Shown: positions 50,764-58,569, counted from the stretch's first letter. The stretch: 64,000 nt of DNA from a virus (IMGVR_UViG_3300020455_000008:1-64000), one strand, 5' to 3'. Notes: generated by a model from the sequence alone, not told the origin. Translations and numbers: made by a program.

Positions 50764-52179
50764 TATACCTTTGAACAGTGGTAGGTCTTCTAAGTCTTTC
50801 TTCTTGACTTCGACTTCCTCAGCTTGACCACCCCAGTAAGCTATGCGCTTCTTAGCAATCTCAACGTACTCCTCGTTAAGCTCAATGCCAATCGCATTCA
50901 CTCCTTCTACAGCGCAAGCGCACAGGGTAGACCCACTGCCTAAAAATGGCTCTAAAACAGTGCCATCCTTTGGGCAGACTAAACGCAGGCAGTACTTCAT
51001 TAAATCAAGTGGCTTGACCGTTGGGTGGTGATTAGCCCTCTTACCCGATGGCGTTCTAGTTTTCTCTAACGACCCGTCTATACGACCATTTAATGTACCA
51101 AAGTTTTTCTTCTCTAAATCTTGTAGTCCAGCTTCTTTCTCTTTCTTACTTGCTTTCGATGTATAGAAGAACCTACTTGCCCCACCCTTATCTCCGTACC
51201 CTTCTGAACCATAAGCCTTCCAGCCTACACCATCCTCGACTGAGGAGAGCTGCCCCTTGCCAGCTACTCCCCAAGCCCGACTCTTCTTCCCAGCTCTACC
51301 ACTTTTCTGAATACCGCTTTGTTGATCGACCGCAAGTGCAGCTTCCTCATCTAGTATAACATTGGCAGGGAAACGACCTTTGGGTTTGTGCATTTGAATT
51401 TTACTACCGACTTTTGCTATGTGACCTGTCCACCCACTTTCCTTATAAGAAGCAGTTTTCTGTTCATGCATTTGGGTGAAGTCGATATTTTCACTGTTAT
51501 CATATTGCACTCTAGTATCATCGATATTGATTGCACCTACGCCCCACGTCATTACATTGTCTGCAATAGATCCTTCGGGTGGTTTTCTAATCATTATGAT
51601 GGGTTCATACGCTGGCTTGAGTGCAGTACCCCAACCCTCCCACTTCTCAGCTTCGGGGCATTTAGCTTGGTACTCTTCGACAGGATTTGACGTTAGTTTG
51701 TTTTTCTCTTCTACATCACTAGCTTGATACTGACTCGCAGTGGGGATTGCTCTACCCCTATTAGGGTGACCAAACTTCTTATCAATCGCTAATGATACGT
51801 TATGACTTTTTGGGAACCCACTGCCGTACAGGTACATCAAAGTATCCCTCACCTCGAACCCAGCTAAGCGCAAACTAATACTCATTAGGTCTTGGGTTCT
51901 TGAGGAAGCGAATACTAAACCATGCGCTCCAGGCTTTAGGACTCTGTATACTTCTTTCCACAAACTGGGAGGAGGCACCCAACTATCCCAAGACTTATTC
52001 ATAAACCCCTTACCCTTGGGTGTCCAAGACTCTCCACTTGTCCATGCTCTTAAGCAATCTTCTACATTCTTCGATGAGGTATTCCCCATACCGTAGGGCG
52101 GATCAGTGATTAAGCAGTCTAGTGAGTTGTCGTCTAATGTCTTAAGTATCTCTTCAGAGTCTCCATTTAGTATTTGCAT
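50758..52179 (-). CDS. N4/N6 DNA methyltransferase (DPPY type)
   Basis: A 473-aa leftward gene from ATG at 52179 (the frame is open to 52230). MQILNGDSEEILKTL and LITDPPYGMGN form the N-terminal catalytic motif IV. TVLEPFLGSGSTLCACAVEG and IGIELNEEYVEIAKKRI give the C-terminal SAM-binding motif I. The DPPY-before-FxGxG order is the beta class, which methylates adenine N6 or cytosine N4. The central 200 residues carry the specificity region. Typical of phage orphan methylases. It is read from a transcript that starts beyond 52801. Confidence 0.85.
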   Translation of the reverse strand: MQILNGDSEEILKTLDDNSLDCLITDPPYGMGNTSSKNVEDCLRAWTSGESWTPKGKGFMNKSWDSWVPPPSLWKEVYRVLKPGAHGLVFASSRTQDLMSISLRLAGFEVRDTLMYLYGSGFPKSHNVSLAIDKKFGHPNRGRAIPTASQYQASDVEEKNKLTSNPVEEYQAKCPEAEKWEGWGTALKPAYEPIIMIRKPPEGSIADNVMTWGVGAINIDDTRVQYDNSENIDFTQMHEQKTASYKESGWTGHIAKVGSKIQMHKPKGRFPANVILDEEAALAVDQQSGIQKSGRAGKKSRAWGVAGKGQLSSVEDGVGWKAYGSEGYGDKGGASRFFYTSKASKKEKEAGLQDLEKKNFGTLNGRIDGSLEKTRTPSGKRANHHPTVKPLDLMKYCLRLVCPKDGTVLEPFLGSGSTLCACAVEGVNAIGIELNEEYVEIAKKRIAYWGGQAEEVEVKKKDLEDLPLFKGIL

Positions 52180-52190
52180 TGTCTCTCTCA

Positions 52191-52214
52191 AAAGTTTTTG
52201 AAAACTATTTTTAG
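52191..52214 (+). repeat. Dispersed 24-bp motif, copy G
   Basis: AAAGTTTTTGAAAACT then ATTTTTAG. It includes the stop codon of the leftward gene 52211-52801 and ends 12 bp before the methyltransferase start codon. Confidence 0.8.
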
Positions 52215-52801
52215 GTGGTGGCCCGCACAAATGAGTAGATCTGCTCTAGTAGTTTCTCAGACCAATACTCTCTCTCAAGGCCCATGATTTTAGGGGATTG
52301 AACTCTAAGTACCTGAACGCCCTTAGACTCCATTAACCCTAGCCACGTTTCATACAATTCGTCAAGAGCCACAAACTGAGTATTCGATAAGGGTGAGTGA
52401 CTAGCCGCACACTCAAAATACACAATGAGCGTTGGGAGCTGTATATCATCTGACATAAGATTGTCATAAAACATCTTCAATCGCTGGTAGTCCTCATCAC
52501 TCATACCAAGTCTCTCTCTATACTCCCACAGCGCAAAGGTCATCGCTGACCATACAGATCTCTCATAGAATGTAATCGGCACATGAGATCCCCACTGCTC
52601 ACCTAAATGCCACTGAGAAAAAAGCGCAAGCATATAGCTCTCCCACTTCTCTATATCCCAATCTCCATCTAATACACTCTCCTCCTCTCCCCATATCAAA
52701 CGACTCACACCTAAGTTCTCCAGCTCCCACATAAATGCTCCCACTCCACTACCCACTATACCCTCAATCGAAATCCTAGAAAAAGCGCGCAAAGAATACA
52801 T
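52211..52801 (-). CDS. Second deoxynucleoside-kinase-like protein, degenerate P-loop
   Basis: A 196-aa leftward gene. RISIEGIVGSGVGAFMWELE stands where I.IEGNIGSGKSTll..L is usual, so the Lys is Val and the Ser/Thr is Gly. TFYERSVWSAMTFALWEYRE is the ERS box, shared almost word for word with the 48439 protein (ERSVWA/S). LPTLIVYFECAASHSP matches pdliVYl. The two are divergent paralogues flanking the cyclase and methylase genes. RBS is AGGGGG before ATG 52801. Its + strand is G-poor. Confidence 0.6.
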   Translation of the reverse strand: MYSLRAFSRISIEGIVGSGVGAFMWELENLGVSRLIWGEEESVLDGDWDIEKWESYMLALFSQWHLGEQWGSHVPITFYERSVWSAMTFALWEYRERLGMSDEDYQRLKMFYDNLMSDDIQLPTLIVYFECAASHSPLSNTQFVALDELYETWLGLMESKGVQVLRVQSPKIMGLEREYWSEKLLEQIYSFVRATT

Positions 52802-53410
52802 ATGACCCCCTAATAACTAATTATCTATACCCCAGTATACCATAAGACTAAATATCCCTTACCCTCATACATAAACACACTCATCACATACACTAAACAA
52901 TAATAACAACACTCTCACTCATACAATCATCATACACTCCTCAAATATACAACAATCCCCAACAAAACATACCCCAAACCCCCTACTATACATCATCCCA
53001 TAGAAAAACCAATCTCCCCATCGTAATATACATAACACCACCACTTGAGTGTTAGCGCCCTTCGCAAACCTTTGGAATCATTAAGTTTTTCGGAGTTGAC
53101 AAAAGTGTCAACCGATGAGGTGATTTTGGTGAGTTGGAGAGCTTTAGAAAAGTGAAAATCCTAACATTCAGTAACTCTCGAATATCGAATGTTAGGATTT
53201 CAAAAGTATTTTATGGCTCATCACCCAGCAAAACAGGTGCGAAATTGCCCCTAAACAGCAAAATGCTACTTATAAGTACCCATAAAACCATGATTCACCT
53301 AAAATAGGTGTATTTAAAAAACAGTGACTCTCACGACATCGAGTCTCCACTTTTACGGGGGGTAAATACAAGAAAAAATAGGGGGTTGTAGGTGTTTGTC
53401 CTACGTTACC
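52802..53410. other. Non-coding region, AC-rich then hairpin-rich
   Basis: From 52802 to about 53040 the + strand is almost free of G (A, C and T only in long stretches), with no open frame of note. From 53095 onward come stem-loops: GTTGACA-AAAG-TGTCAAC (53095-53112), a 14-bp inverted repeat (53156-53169 / 53187-53200) and CACCTA-AAA-TAGGTG (53296-53310). It separates two leftward operons; the hairpins may end the 54963-53411 transcript. Confidence 0.6.
53154..53201. terminator. 14-bp perfect inverted repeat with 17-nt loop
   Basis: AAATCCTAACATTC (53156-53169) pairs with GAATGTTAGGATTT (53187-53200). Only weak T-tracts flank it, so an operator is as likely as a terminator. It lies downstream of the leftward operon ending at 53411. 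Confidence 0.4.
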
Positions 53411-53647
53411 CTAAGCAGTGATCTTCCAGTGCGCTTCGCCTTCCTCATCGTAGCTGCGAGTGATTGAGTAATACTGCTCATCCTCATAGTACTCGACAAT
53501 AAAAGTCTCAGTGTGTTTGCGCTCTATGACTCTAACGAGTCTCCAATTAGGAAATGGATCAGACAGGTATGCTGCTAGAAAGCTTTCTAGCGCCTGTGTC
53601 TCTTCATAGTCTATCGTATACCGAGTGGTCACTAGTGTATCTCCCAT
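53411..53647 (-). CDS. Small acidic protein, leftward operon, unknown
   Basis: A 78-aa leftward gene (ATG 53647, overlapping the previous gene by 16 nt). Beta-rich core (WRLVRVIERKHTETFIVEYY) with acidic residues. Last gene of a four-gene leftward operon. No family recognised. Confidence 0.55.
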   Translation of the reverse strand: MGDTLVTTRYTIDYEETQALESFLAAYLSDPFPNWRLVRVIERKHTETFIVEYYEDEQYYSITRSYDEEGEAHWKITA

Positions 53648-54216
53648 GACTTTGGGATGAGAGGGTACAATCTCTCTACGGCTTCAGGGAATGTCATACC
53701 CCAGCTCCACTGAGAGGGTGCGATCTCAACGGCCCATCCATCTGAGTACCCTTGACTTACAGGCTCATCTATATCCATGCCATCGATGAGATCTTGAAGC
53801 TCATCTTCTGTAGTGTACCTTATGTGCTGAGTAGGTAGACATTCATCCTCTCCGACTACCAGTATCTCTTCGAATGTGATGATGGGGGTAAAGGGGAAGC
53901 CGCTTGCATAGAACTGAGATCTAATTGCTTGGTATACTGCATGAGCGATAGCGGTTTCTCTATCATGCCCGATTCCAACGTAGTGAGCGCCATCAGGGGT
54001 ATGGGTATATACGCCAAACCCTCTCATAGCTTCTATGAACTCTAGGCCACACTCATCCATCTCCTCTTGGGAGAGGGGGCGGTCATATATAAATATGTAA
54101 TGAGGGGGGAGGGCGTTGTCTTCGACAACGTGATATGTCCAAAGCTTCTCTAGCTCATCGCTGACCGCCATATTATCGATTAGCTTTAGGAACTGAGGGT
54201 GTATATTAAAGGTCAT
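53632..54216 (-). CDS. Acidic protein of leftward operon, unknown
   Basis: A 194-aa leftward protein, acidic and aromatic, with HYVGIGHDRETAIAHAVYQA near the middle and a C-terminal GWAVEIAPSQWSWGMTFPEA. The two segments look like repeated small alpha/beta units, as in DUF2591-type phage proteins, but this is not certain. GGAG precedes ATG 54216. Confidence 0.5.
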   Translation of the reverse strand: MTFNIHPQFLKLIDNMAVSDELEKLWTYHVVEDNALPPHYIFIYDRPLSQEEMDECGLEFIEAMRGFGVYTHTPDGAHYVGIGHDRETAIAHAVYQAIRSQFYASGFPFTPIITFEEILVVGEDECLPTQHIRYTTEDELQDLIDGMDIDEPVSQGYSDGWAVEIAPSQWSWGMTFPEAVERLYPLIPKSWEIH

Positions 54217-54485
54217 TACTTATTCTCCAGGTATGAGGGCTTCGGCATGAAGAGCCAAAAGGGAAAGGGTTGTGGTATCTCAAGTTTAGTCCAAGTGGAA
54301 TGGGCTTCAGTAGGGGTCATTTGTTCTACAAGTGCGAGGAGGTGTCTCCACAACTGGTGAGCGACAAGGTATGCGAGGTATGACTCCTCATTATCCTCTA
54401 CATCTGAGTAGCAAGTATTGAGTTGCGCCCATAGGTTGTCATTAGTGAGGTCTTCTACAAGTTCGTTTATTGTCATGTTATCCAT
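54216..54485 (-). CDS. Small protein of leftward operon, unknown
   Basis: An 89-aa leftward protein, helical and acidic at the start (MTINELVEDLTNDNLWAQL), aromatic at the end. ATG 54485 has GGAG 8 nt upstream; an in-frame ATG at 54476 is possible. Shares 1 nt with the next gene. Confidence 0.5.
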   Translation of the reverse strand: MDNMTINELVEDLTNDNLWAQLNTCYSDVEDNEESYLAYLVAHQLWRHLLALVEQMTPTEAHSTWTKLEIPQPFPFWLFMPKPSYLENK

Positions 54486-54486
54486 T

Positions 54487-54963
54487 TTAGAATCTCCAGT
54501 TAGGATATTTGATAGGGTGAGTTGGGTTTAGTTCTGTGATGAGCTTCATCATGCGCTCAGTGGTGTCTATTGAGTCAATGCCGCAGATGAAGCACTCGAT
54601 CATCTCTCTGCGTACACTCTCCTTCCATCCCTTCTGTAGAAGGATCTCTGACCAAGTGGCTCTTATGCCCTGCTCTGTTAGAGCGTATAATGTTTGTGCC
54701 ACTCTCTTGAAAGTAATTGCTCTACCGAACTCTCCACTCTCTGAGTAGAGTTTGTTGAGCGCCCAAAAGTGTCCAGCGACTGAGTGCTGGGATTCTAGTG
54801 TCCACTGACCGAACACTGAGGTGTTAGCCTGAACAGATCCACACTCAACTCTGTTACCAAGGAGGAGCGTAGTTCTGAAAGCTTCTCCCCATGTTATGTT
54901 GGGGTATGCTTTGCGGAGCTGGTGAGCGAAGCGATTGGTGTTAGCTGTAATGTGCTTTCTCAT
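54487..54963 (-). CDS. First gene of leftward operon, unknown
   Basis: A 158-aa leftward protein. The start FAHQLRKAYPNITWGEAFRT and a central helical part (GRAITFKRVAQTLYALTEQG) suggest a helical, perhaps DNA-binding, protein. It follows a promoter-like sequence at 55001-55029. No family recognised. Confidence 0.5.
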   Translation of the reverse strand: MRKHITANTNRFAHQLRKAYPNITWGEAFRTTLLLGNRVECGSVQANTSVFGQWTLESQHSVAGHFWALNKLYSESGEFGRAITFKRVAQTLYALTEQGIRATWSEILLQKGWKESVRREMIECFICGIDSIDTTERMMKLITELNPTHPIKYPNWRF

Positions 54964-55000
54964 TTTCTTGTCTCTTTCTGTGAGCCTTAACTACTTCTAT

Positions 55001-55029
55001 ACAATAACCTACCTATTAATAGTTTTCAA
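55001..55029 (-). promoter_or_regulatory. Leftward promoter overlapping dispersed motif copy H
   Basis: On the minus strand TTGAAA (55024-55029), 17 bp, TATTGT (55001-55006), 38 bp upstream of the 54963 start. TTGAAA is part of the dispersed motif (55013-55036). Confidence 0.5.
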
Positions 55030-55036
55030 TAACTAT
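55013..55036 (-). repeat. Dispersed 24-bp motif, copy H
   Basis: On the + strand CTATTAATAGTTTTC then AATAACTAT; here the motif's TTGAAA also fits as a -35 element for the leftward operon. Confidence 0.7.
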
Positions 55037-55885
55037 TTTCACATTCTGCAAAAAAAATACCACACCCCTTCGATGGTCGATGGGCGGGTAGTTGGGTAAG
55101 GTCAACCACTGGGTAGTGATGAGCCAACACTAAAAAAAGACCACCCCAGGGTAGAGGAGGTCATTACATATAAGACAGATGTTCAGTACTCAGATGAGCG
55201 CAGAGTAGTTTACCCATTTTCAAAATACCACCCATCCTTCCACCTACCTTTGGTAGAACAACCTCGATGAGGGGGTGAGGTTGCGTTATACGCTCATTTC
55301 TCTACCCCCGTTAATAGCCCTTGGATCTGTGGTCGGCTTAGACGAGCGCACAGGGCTAAATACGAACCCCACCAAAATCCACACTAGGGGTAAGGGTCAC
55401 TCATCGGTATACACAAGAGGGTACTGGGTAAGCGCCAAGTGGTGAGCAGCCATCACCCAAAAAATCCCATAGGGAAGGCCACCCCCTCCTCACCCTTCTA
55501 GGGATATGGATGAGAGGGGCTAAGGCCCAAAGGGCTAGAGAGGTGATTAGACGTTTCAAAGGCTTCCATATCTACTACTAACATAACTAGTTAAGCTCTC
55601 ATAGATGAGAGCGGGTTAATAATATATAACAGATGAGTCACCTCTCCACCCCCATAGAAACACAACCCTCTATGGGGCGCAACAGGAAACATACATACGT
55701 ATGATGAGTATACAGGGGGGAGGGTGTGATGAGCGCCGCCAAGGGTAAGGGCTAAAGGCAACCACTCACCTCAGCCCATAGGAGGTGTATACCGTATATA
55801 CACTAAAGGCAATAAGGCGCATAAAGGTGATGAGTGGATAACTCATCTACATACCAGTATCCCTCTATACACAGAGTGGATGAGC

Positions 55886-55922
55886 GCCCCGAAAAATTTT
55901 ACTAAGGGATTTAGCAATAAAC
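55886..55922 (+). repeat. 37-bp element, copy 1 (GCCCCGAAAAATTTT...GCAATAAAC)
   Basis: Starts GCCCCGAAAAATTTT and ends GCAATAAAC, same length and ends as the copy 99 bp downstream; the centre differs. Confidence 0.75.
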
Positions 55923-55984
55923 GGTACTAAGGGATAAACTCTAAGAATTCATAAGGGATGAGTCTATTTATCATAAGTCGTCAA

Positions 55985-56021
55985 GCCCCGAAAAATTTTG
56001 GAAGAGCTTTTTGCAATAAAC
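55985..56021 (+). repeat. 37-bp element, copy 2
   Basis: Second copy of the GCCCCGAAAAATTTT ... GCAATAAAC element, directly before the G+C-only stem. Confidence 0.75.
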
Positions 56022-56029
56022 AATTACGT

Positions 56030-56068
56030 GCGCGCGCCCGCGCCCGCCCGCGCCCGCCCAGGCGCGCG
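56030..56068. repeat. G+C-only tract with 8-bp GC stem
   Basis: 39 bp with a single A/T base: CGCGCGCC (56031-56038) pairs with GGCGCGCG (56061-56068), enclosing CGCCCG/CCCGC repeats. Extreme for an AT-rich genome. Confidence 0.85.
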
Positions 56069-56180
56069 TAGCAGCAGCCTTGGATGCCGTCATAGCGGGC
56101 TTTTTTGACGACACACCAGCAGCCCTAAAATAGCTTCGATGTCGTGAGAGTCGACGTTTGCGCACCAGTACTGAAAGGTC

Positions 56181-56194
56181 GTTCAGTACTGAAC
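56181..56194. promoter_or_regulatory. Palindrome GTTCAGT-ACTGAAC
   Basis: Perfect 14-bp palindrome. Half-sites recur at 55181, 56240, 56327 and 56353, with a second palindrome at 58779-58798. Likely operator of a phage repressor or initiator. Confidence 0.6.
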
Positions 56195-56326
56195 AAAATA
56201 CCATGTAAGACAAGAGACTACAAAGGGCCTGTATTACCTACTGAACAAGTAATCATGTAGTCTAGTCTCTCACCTTGTGACTATATAATTGATCTAAAAA
56301 GGGCCTGATCAAATTACTGTGTACTT

Positions 56327-56361
56327 GTTCAGTGTATCCACTTGTTCACACTACTGAACAA
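56327..56361. repeat. Inverted repeat TTGTTCAGT ... ACTGAACAA
   Basis: The arms (about 56325-56333 and 56353-56361) pair perfectly over 9 bp with a 19-bp loop that holds another TTGTTCA. Part of the GTTCAGT/ACTGAAC set. Confidence 0.6.
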
Positions 56362-56468
56362 AGAAACAGTAAAATATGGCATTTACTTCTGGAATTTCGT
56401 TATGTACCTTATGTTTATCAAGTTCACTGTGAGCTTGTCTAATACATTCATCCTTAAGGGGATAACAC

Positions 56469-56588
56469 ATGATAAAAGATCTTAAATACTCTCTCTCTCA
56501 CTTTGGACTAGTTCCCACACTAGTTTTTGTCTCGCTTTATGCGCTTGTTCTCTTTTCATGGGCCTATGGCCTTTACACTAGCCTTTAA
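56469..56588 (+). CDS. 39-aa transmembrane protein
   Basis: Begins MIKDLKYSLSHF, then one hydrophobic span (LVPTLVFVSLYALVLFSWAY) and ends LYTSL. AAGGGGA lies 8 nt upstream and the stop overlaps the AGGAGG of the next gene, so it probably opens the rightward operon. Function unknown; too short for routine gene callers. Confidence 0.5.
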   Translation: MIKDLKYSLSHFGLVPTLVFVSLYALVLFSWAYGLYTSL

Positions 56589-56598
56589 GGAGGCGATT

Positions 56599-56889
56599 AT
56601 GATAACAAGTAAAGGAAAACAACGGTTAAAGCGTCACAATGAAAAGAGCGCTTTTAAGCGCTCTACGTGGGTATCGTCTTCTCACTCTGTCAACTTAGAG
56701 CGAGGTAAAAAGTATCTAGTTAAAGCAGGGTATAAACTAGGAACTGCTAACGATGGGTATTTCACTGATCAAGTAAAATTCGATGATGGCGAGACTATCA
56801 TTTTATATACGTCTGTAGACGCATATAAAGCCTTATTTAAAGCAAATATTGTCGCTTGGGAATTACAAGGCTACAATTATGATTATTGA
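56599..56889 (+). CDS. Small basic protein, rightward operon
   Basis: A 96-aa protein from ATG 56599 behind TAAGGAGG. The basic N-terminus (KGKQRLKRHNEKSAFKRSTW) suggests nucleic-acid contact; the C-terminal half is beta-type. It overlaps the next gene by 11 nt. No family recognised. Confidence 0.6.
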   Translation: MITSKGKQRLKRHNEKSAFKRSTWVSSSHSVNLERGKKYLVKAGYKLGTANDGYFTDQVKFDDGETIILYTSVDAYKALFKANIVAWELQGYNYDY

Positions 56890-57604
56890 ACAATTGCGTG
56901 TCTTCGGAAACCTTGCGTTATTTGCACAAGCAAACAGGTTTAATAATAATCTTTCTAATCAGAAGATGAAAGCCGATCAATACAGCCTTGAAGGAGATTT
57001 CATTCAATATACTATTCTACCTCTTGAGCTTGTTAAATTAGGACAAATGAAGGGAAAAGGAATTACTCAATATGCACAAGATATAGCCTGCGCTTTAAGT
57101 TGTGAATTTACAGTCAGAAATGGGGGTGGCTGCTATGTCAACAATGAAATAAGAACAGCAATCAAAAGTGCGCATAAGGTACTTAATAGTCGTTCACTCA
57201 GTTTTAAAGCGTATAATCCTAAAATTCGCTTGACTGTTTGGGGTGATGTTGGGCGCTTAAACGCAGAGGGTAAAGCCTACATTTTAAACCTTGCTCAAAA
57301 TGCTGATAGACTAAGTTATACAGCTGATTTTCAAAAAGAAAGCATGCAAAAATTCAAGGGCTTTTTCTTGGCGAGTGTGCAGTCAATACCTCGGCTCTTA
57401 ACCGCTCAGTCGTTAGGATGGAAATCCTACATTGCAGATAGTGCGACTTATGAATTTGTAAAGGTTCAAGGAATTGAAAATTTATATAAATGTCCTCAAA
57501 ACAACAAGGGAGACGCGGTGAGATTCGGTTGTTCAACTTGTAAAATCGCGTGTAATGGCTTGCGATCTGTTGTCGCTTATAGCGTACACAGTCAAGCGTT
57601 ATGA
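56879..57604 (+). CDS. Phage protein with C-terminal Cys motif (DUF7227-like)
   Basis: A 241-aa protein from ATG 56879. Segments IRLTVWGDVGRLNAEGKAYI, LSYTADFQK, FLASVQSIPRLLTAQSLGW and a C-terminal KCPQNNKGDAVRF then CSTCKIACNG recall a widespread phage family (usual R..~GD.g..., YT..w, aSvds...a...Gw, CP.s......C..C.~C.G). The Cys residues probably bind a metal. Function in the family is not known. Sits in the rightward operon after the control region. Confidence 0.55.
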   Translation: MIIEQLRVFGNLALFAQANRFNNNLSNQKMKADQYSLEGDFIQYTILPLELVKLGQMKGKGITQYAQDIACALSCEFTVRNGGGCYVNNEIRTAIKSAHKVLNSRSLSFKAYNPKIRLTVWGDVGRLNAEGKAYILNLAQNADRLSYTADFQKESMQKFKGFFLASVQSIPRLLTAQSLGWKSYIADSATYEFVKVQGIENLYKCPQNNKGDAVRFGCSTCKIACNGLRSVVAYSVHSQAL

Positions 57605-57684
57605 GTACGCTTGAGATCGTCTTTACAATCGGTTTACTAATCACAGACTATAGACTCTTTTTATTATACCTAATACTTAGGTAA
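57601..57684 (+). CDS. 27-aa hydrophobic peptide
   Basis: ATG overlaps the previous stop (ATGA). Encodes MSTLEIVFTIGLLITDYRLF followed by LLYLILR, mostly hydrophobic with a mid Asp/Arg. Translational coupling supports it; there is no independent Shine-Dalgarno sequence. Confidence 0.35.
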   Translation: MSTLEIVFTIGLLITDYRLFLLYLILR

Positions 57685-57741
57685 ACACTTAAAAACACTA
57701 CACAAGGGCCTCGGCTGGAGGCTCCCCTTTAAGGAGGTAAC

Positions 57742-58104
57742 ATGAACACACTTTCGAGTAAAGCAATGAAGCGAGATCAAGACGAACTAAAACGAACTTT
57801 CGGAGGTGCTTTGAAGGGCCTTTATGAACTTGATTTTGATATGTATACTCAAGATGTGGAATTGTTGATTTGGCTATTTGAGCAAGAGAACGCAGAGGAA
57901 TTATATATTATCGAGTGTTTAACAAGCTTTGATATGTATGATGAGTATATAGCCGAATTACCCGAGGGCTATGAGGGAACAACCTCATACCCTAGATTGT
58001 CTATTCTTTGTTATTTGGGGAGGGTAATGACTAACGATCTAAGAAGAATGTTACTAAACGAACACTTTGCAGATATTAACAAGCGTAAAGCTATAAACAA
58101 CTAA
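57742..58104 (+). CDS. Acidic helical protein, unknown
   Basis: A 120-aa acidic helical protein (VELLIWLFEQENAEELYIIE) with the best Shine-Dalgarno in the window (TAAGGAGGTAAC at 57730-57741), so probably strongly expressed. A small stem GCCTC-GGCTG-GAGGC precedes it. The stop lies in an 8-bp tandem repeat. No family recognised. Confidence 0.55.
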   Translation: MNTLSSKAMKRDQDELKRTFGGALKGLYELDFDMYTQDVELLIWLFEQENAEELYIIECLTSFDMYDEYIAELPEGYEGTTSYPRLSILCYLGRVMTNDLRRMLLNEHFADINKRKAINN

Positions 58105-58139
58105 ACAACTAAACAACTAAACAAGGGCCCAAGGGCCCA
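58095..58139 (+). repeat. Tandem AAACAACT repeat and GGGCCC pair
   Basis: Three copies of AAACAACT (58095-58118) and a fourth variant AAACAAGG, followed by GGGCCC-AA-GGGCCC, which can fold as a hairpin. It forms the intergenic leader of the next gene. Confidence 0.7.
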
Positions 58140-58153
58140 AGAAAGAATTCATT

Positions 58154-58504
58154 ATGTTTATCTCAGCAAAACAACTTCAAAACATCATCGAAACAAACAA
58201 GCAGCAAGCGCAGCATATACAATATTTGACTACTCAAGTAGAAGCGCTTCAACACACAGTTAAAGAGCTAACAGAAGTTAGAAAGCTTCTTACTGATGAC
58301 GAGGTTGAGGCATTAACTGAACAACTCGTAAATAATGATGAATTTCAATACTCTTTGAGTGAATGGATTAATATATATCTCGGTGATAATATTGATGATT
58401 ATGTCAGTAGTTACATTGATAATCATCACTACATAATCACTGATCTAGTAGACGATAAAATAAACGAGATCTTTGAGGAGGTAACTATCAAAATAGAGAG
58501 ATAA
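58154..58504 (+). CDS. Coiled-coil acidic protein, unknown
   Basis: A 116-aa protein. Residues 5-50 are a Gln-rich coiled coil (AQHIQYLTTQVEALQHTVKE); the rest is very acidic (YLGDNIDDYVSSYIDNHHYI). Last gene before a strong terminator. An acidic DNA-mimic or inhibitor is possible but unproven. Confidence 0.55.
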   Translation: MFISAKQLQNIIETNKQQAQHIQYLTTQVEALQHTVKELTEVRKLLTDDEVEALTEQLVNNDEFQYSLSEWINIYLGDNIDDYVSSYIDNHHYIITDLVDDKINEIFEEVTIKIER

Positions 58505-58533
58505 CAAGCAAAACAAAGAAACGACCTTTCAGG

Positions 58534-58569
58534 CCCTTGCTAGTCTCCACACTAGCAAGGGTTTTTTTT
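58534..58569 (+). terminator. Strong rho-independent terminator
   Basis: CCCTTGCTAGT (58534-58544) and ACTAGCAAGGG (58551-58561) form an 11-bp stem with a CTCCAC loop, followed by eight T. It ends the rightward 56.5-58.5 kb operon. Confidence 0.92.

Larger units (their letters stand above)
54964..56468. other. 1.5-kb gene-free structured region, candidate origin/control locus
   Basis: No credible gene. It holds eleven GATGAG words on the + strand between 55118 and 55962. Stem-loops include GCTCTCAT-AG-ATGAGAGC (55594-55611), CCCCATAGA...TCTATGGGG (55650-55677), GTGTATA-CCG-TATATACAC (about 55784-55802) and GATGAGT-GGATA-ACTCATC (55829-55847). There is also a duplicated 37-bp element, a pure G+C stem, and GTTCAGT/ACTGAAC boxes. 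Composition on either side of this region switches from AC-rich to GT-rich. An origin of replication or a structured RNA locus fits. Confidence 0.6.

Noticed and set aside
55118-55900. Hammerhead-ribozyme-like strings (GATGAG followed by CGAAA)
   Set aside because: The invariant CUGAUGA core and a proper third helix are missing at every site.
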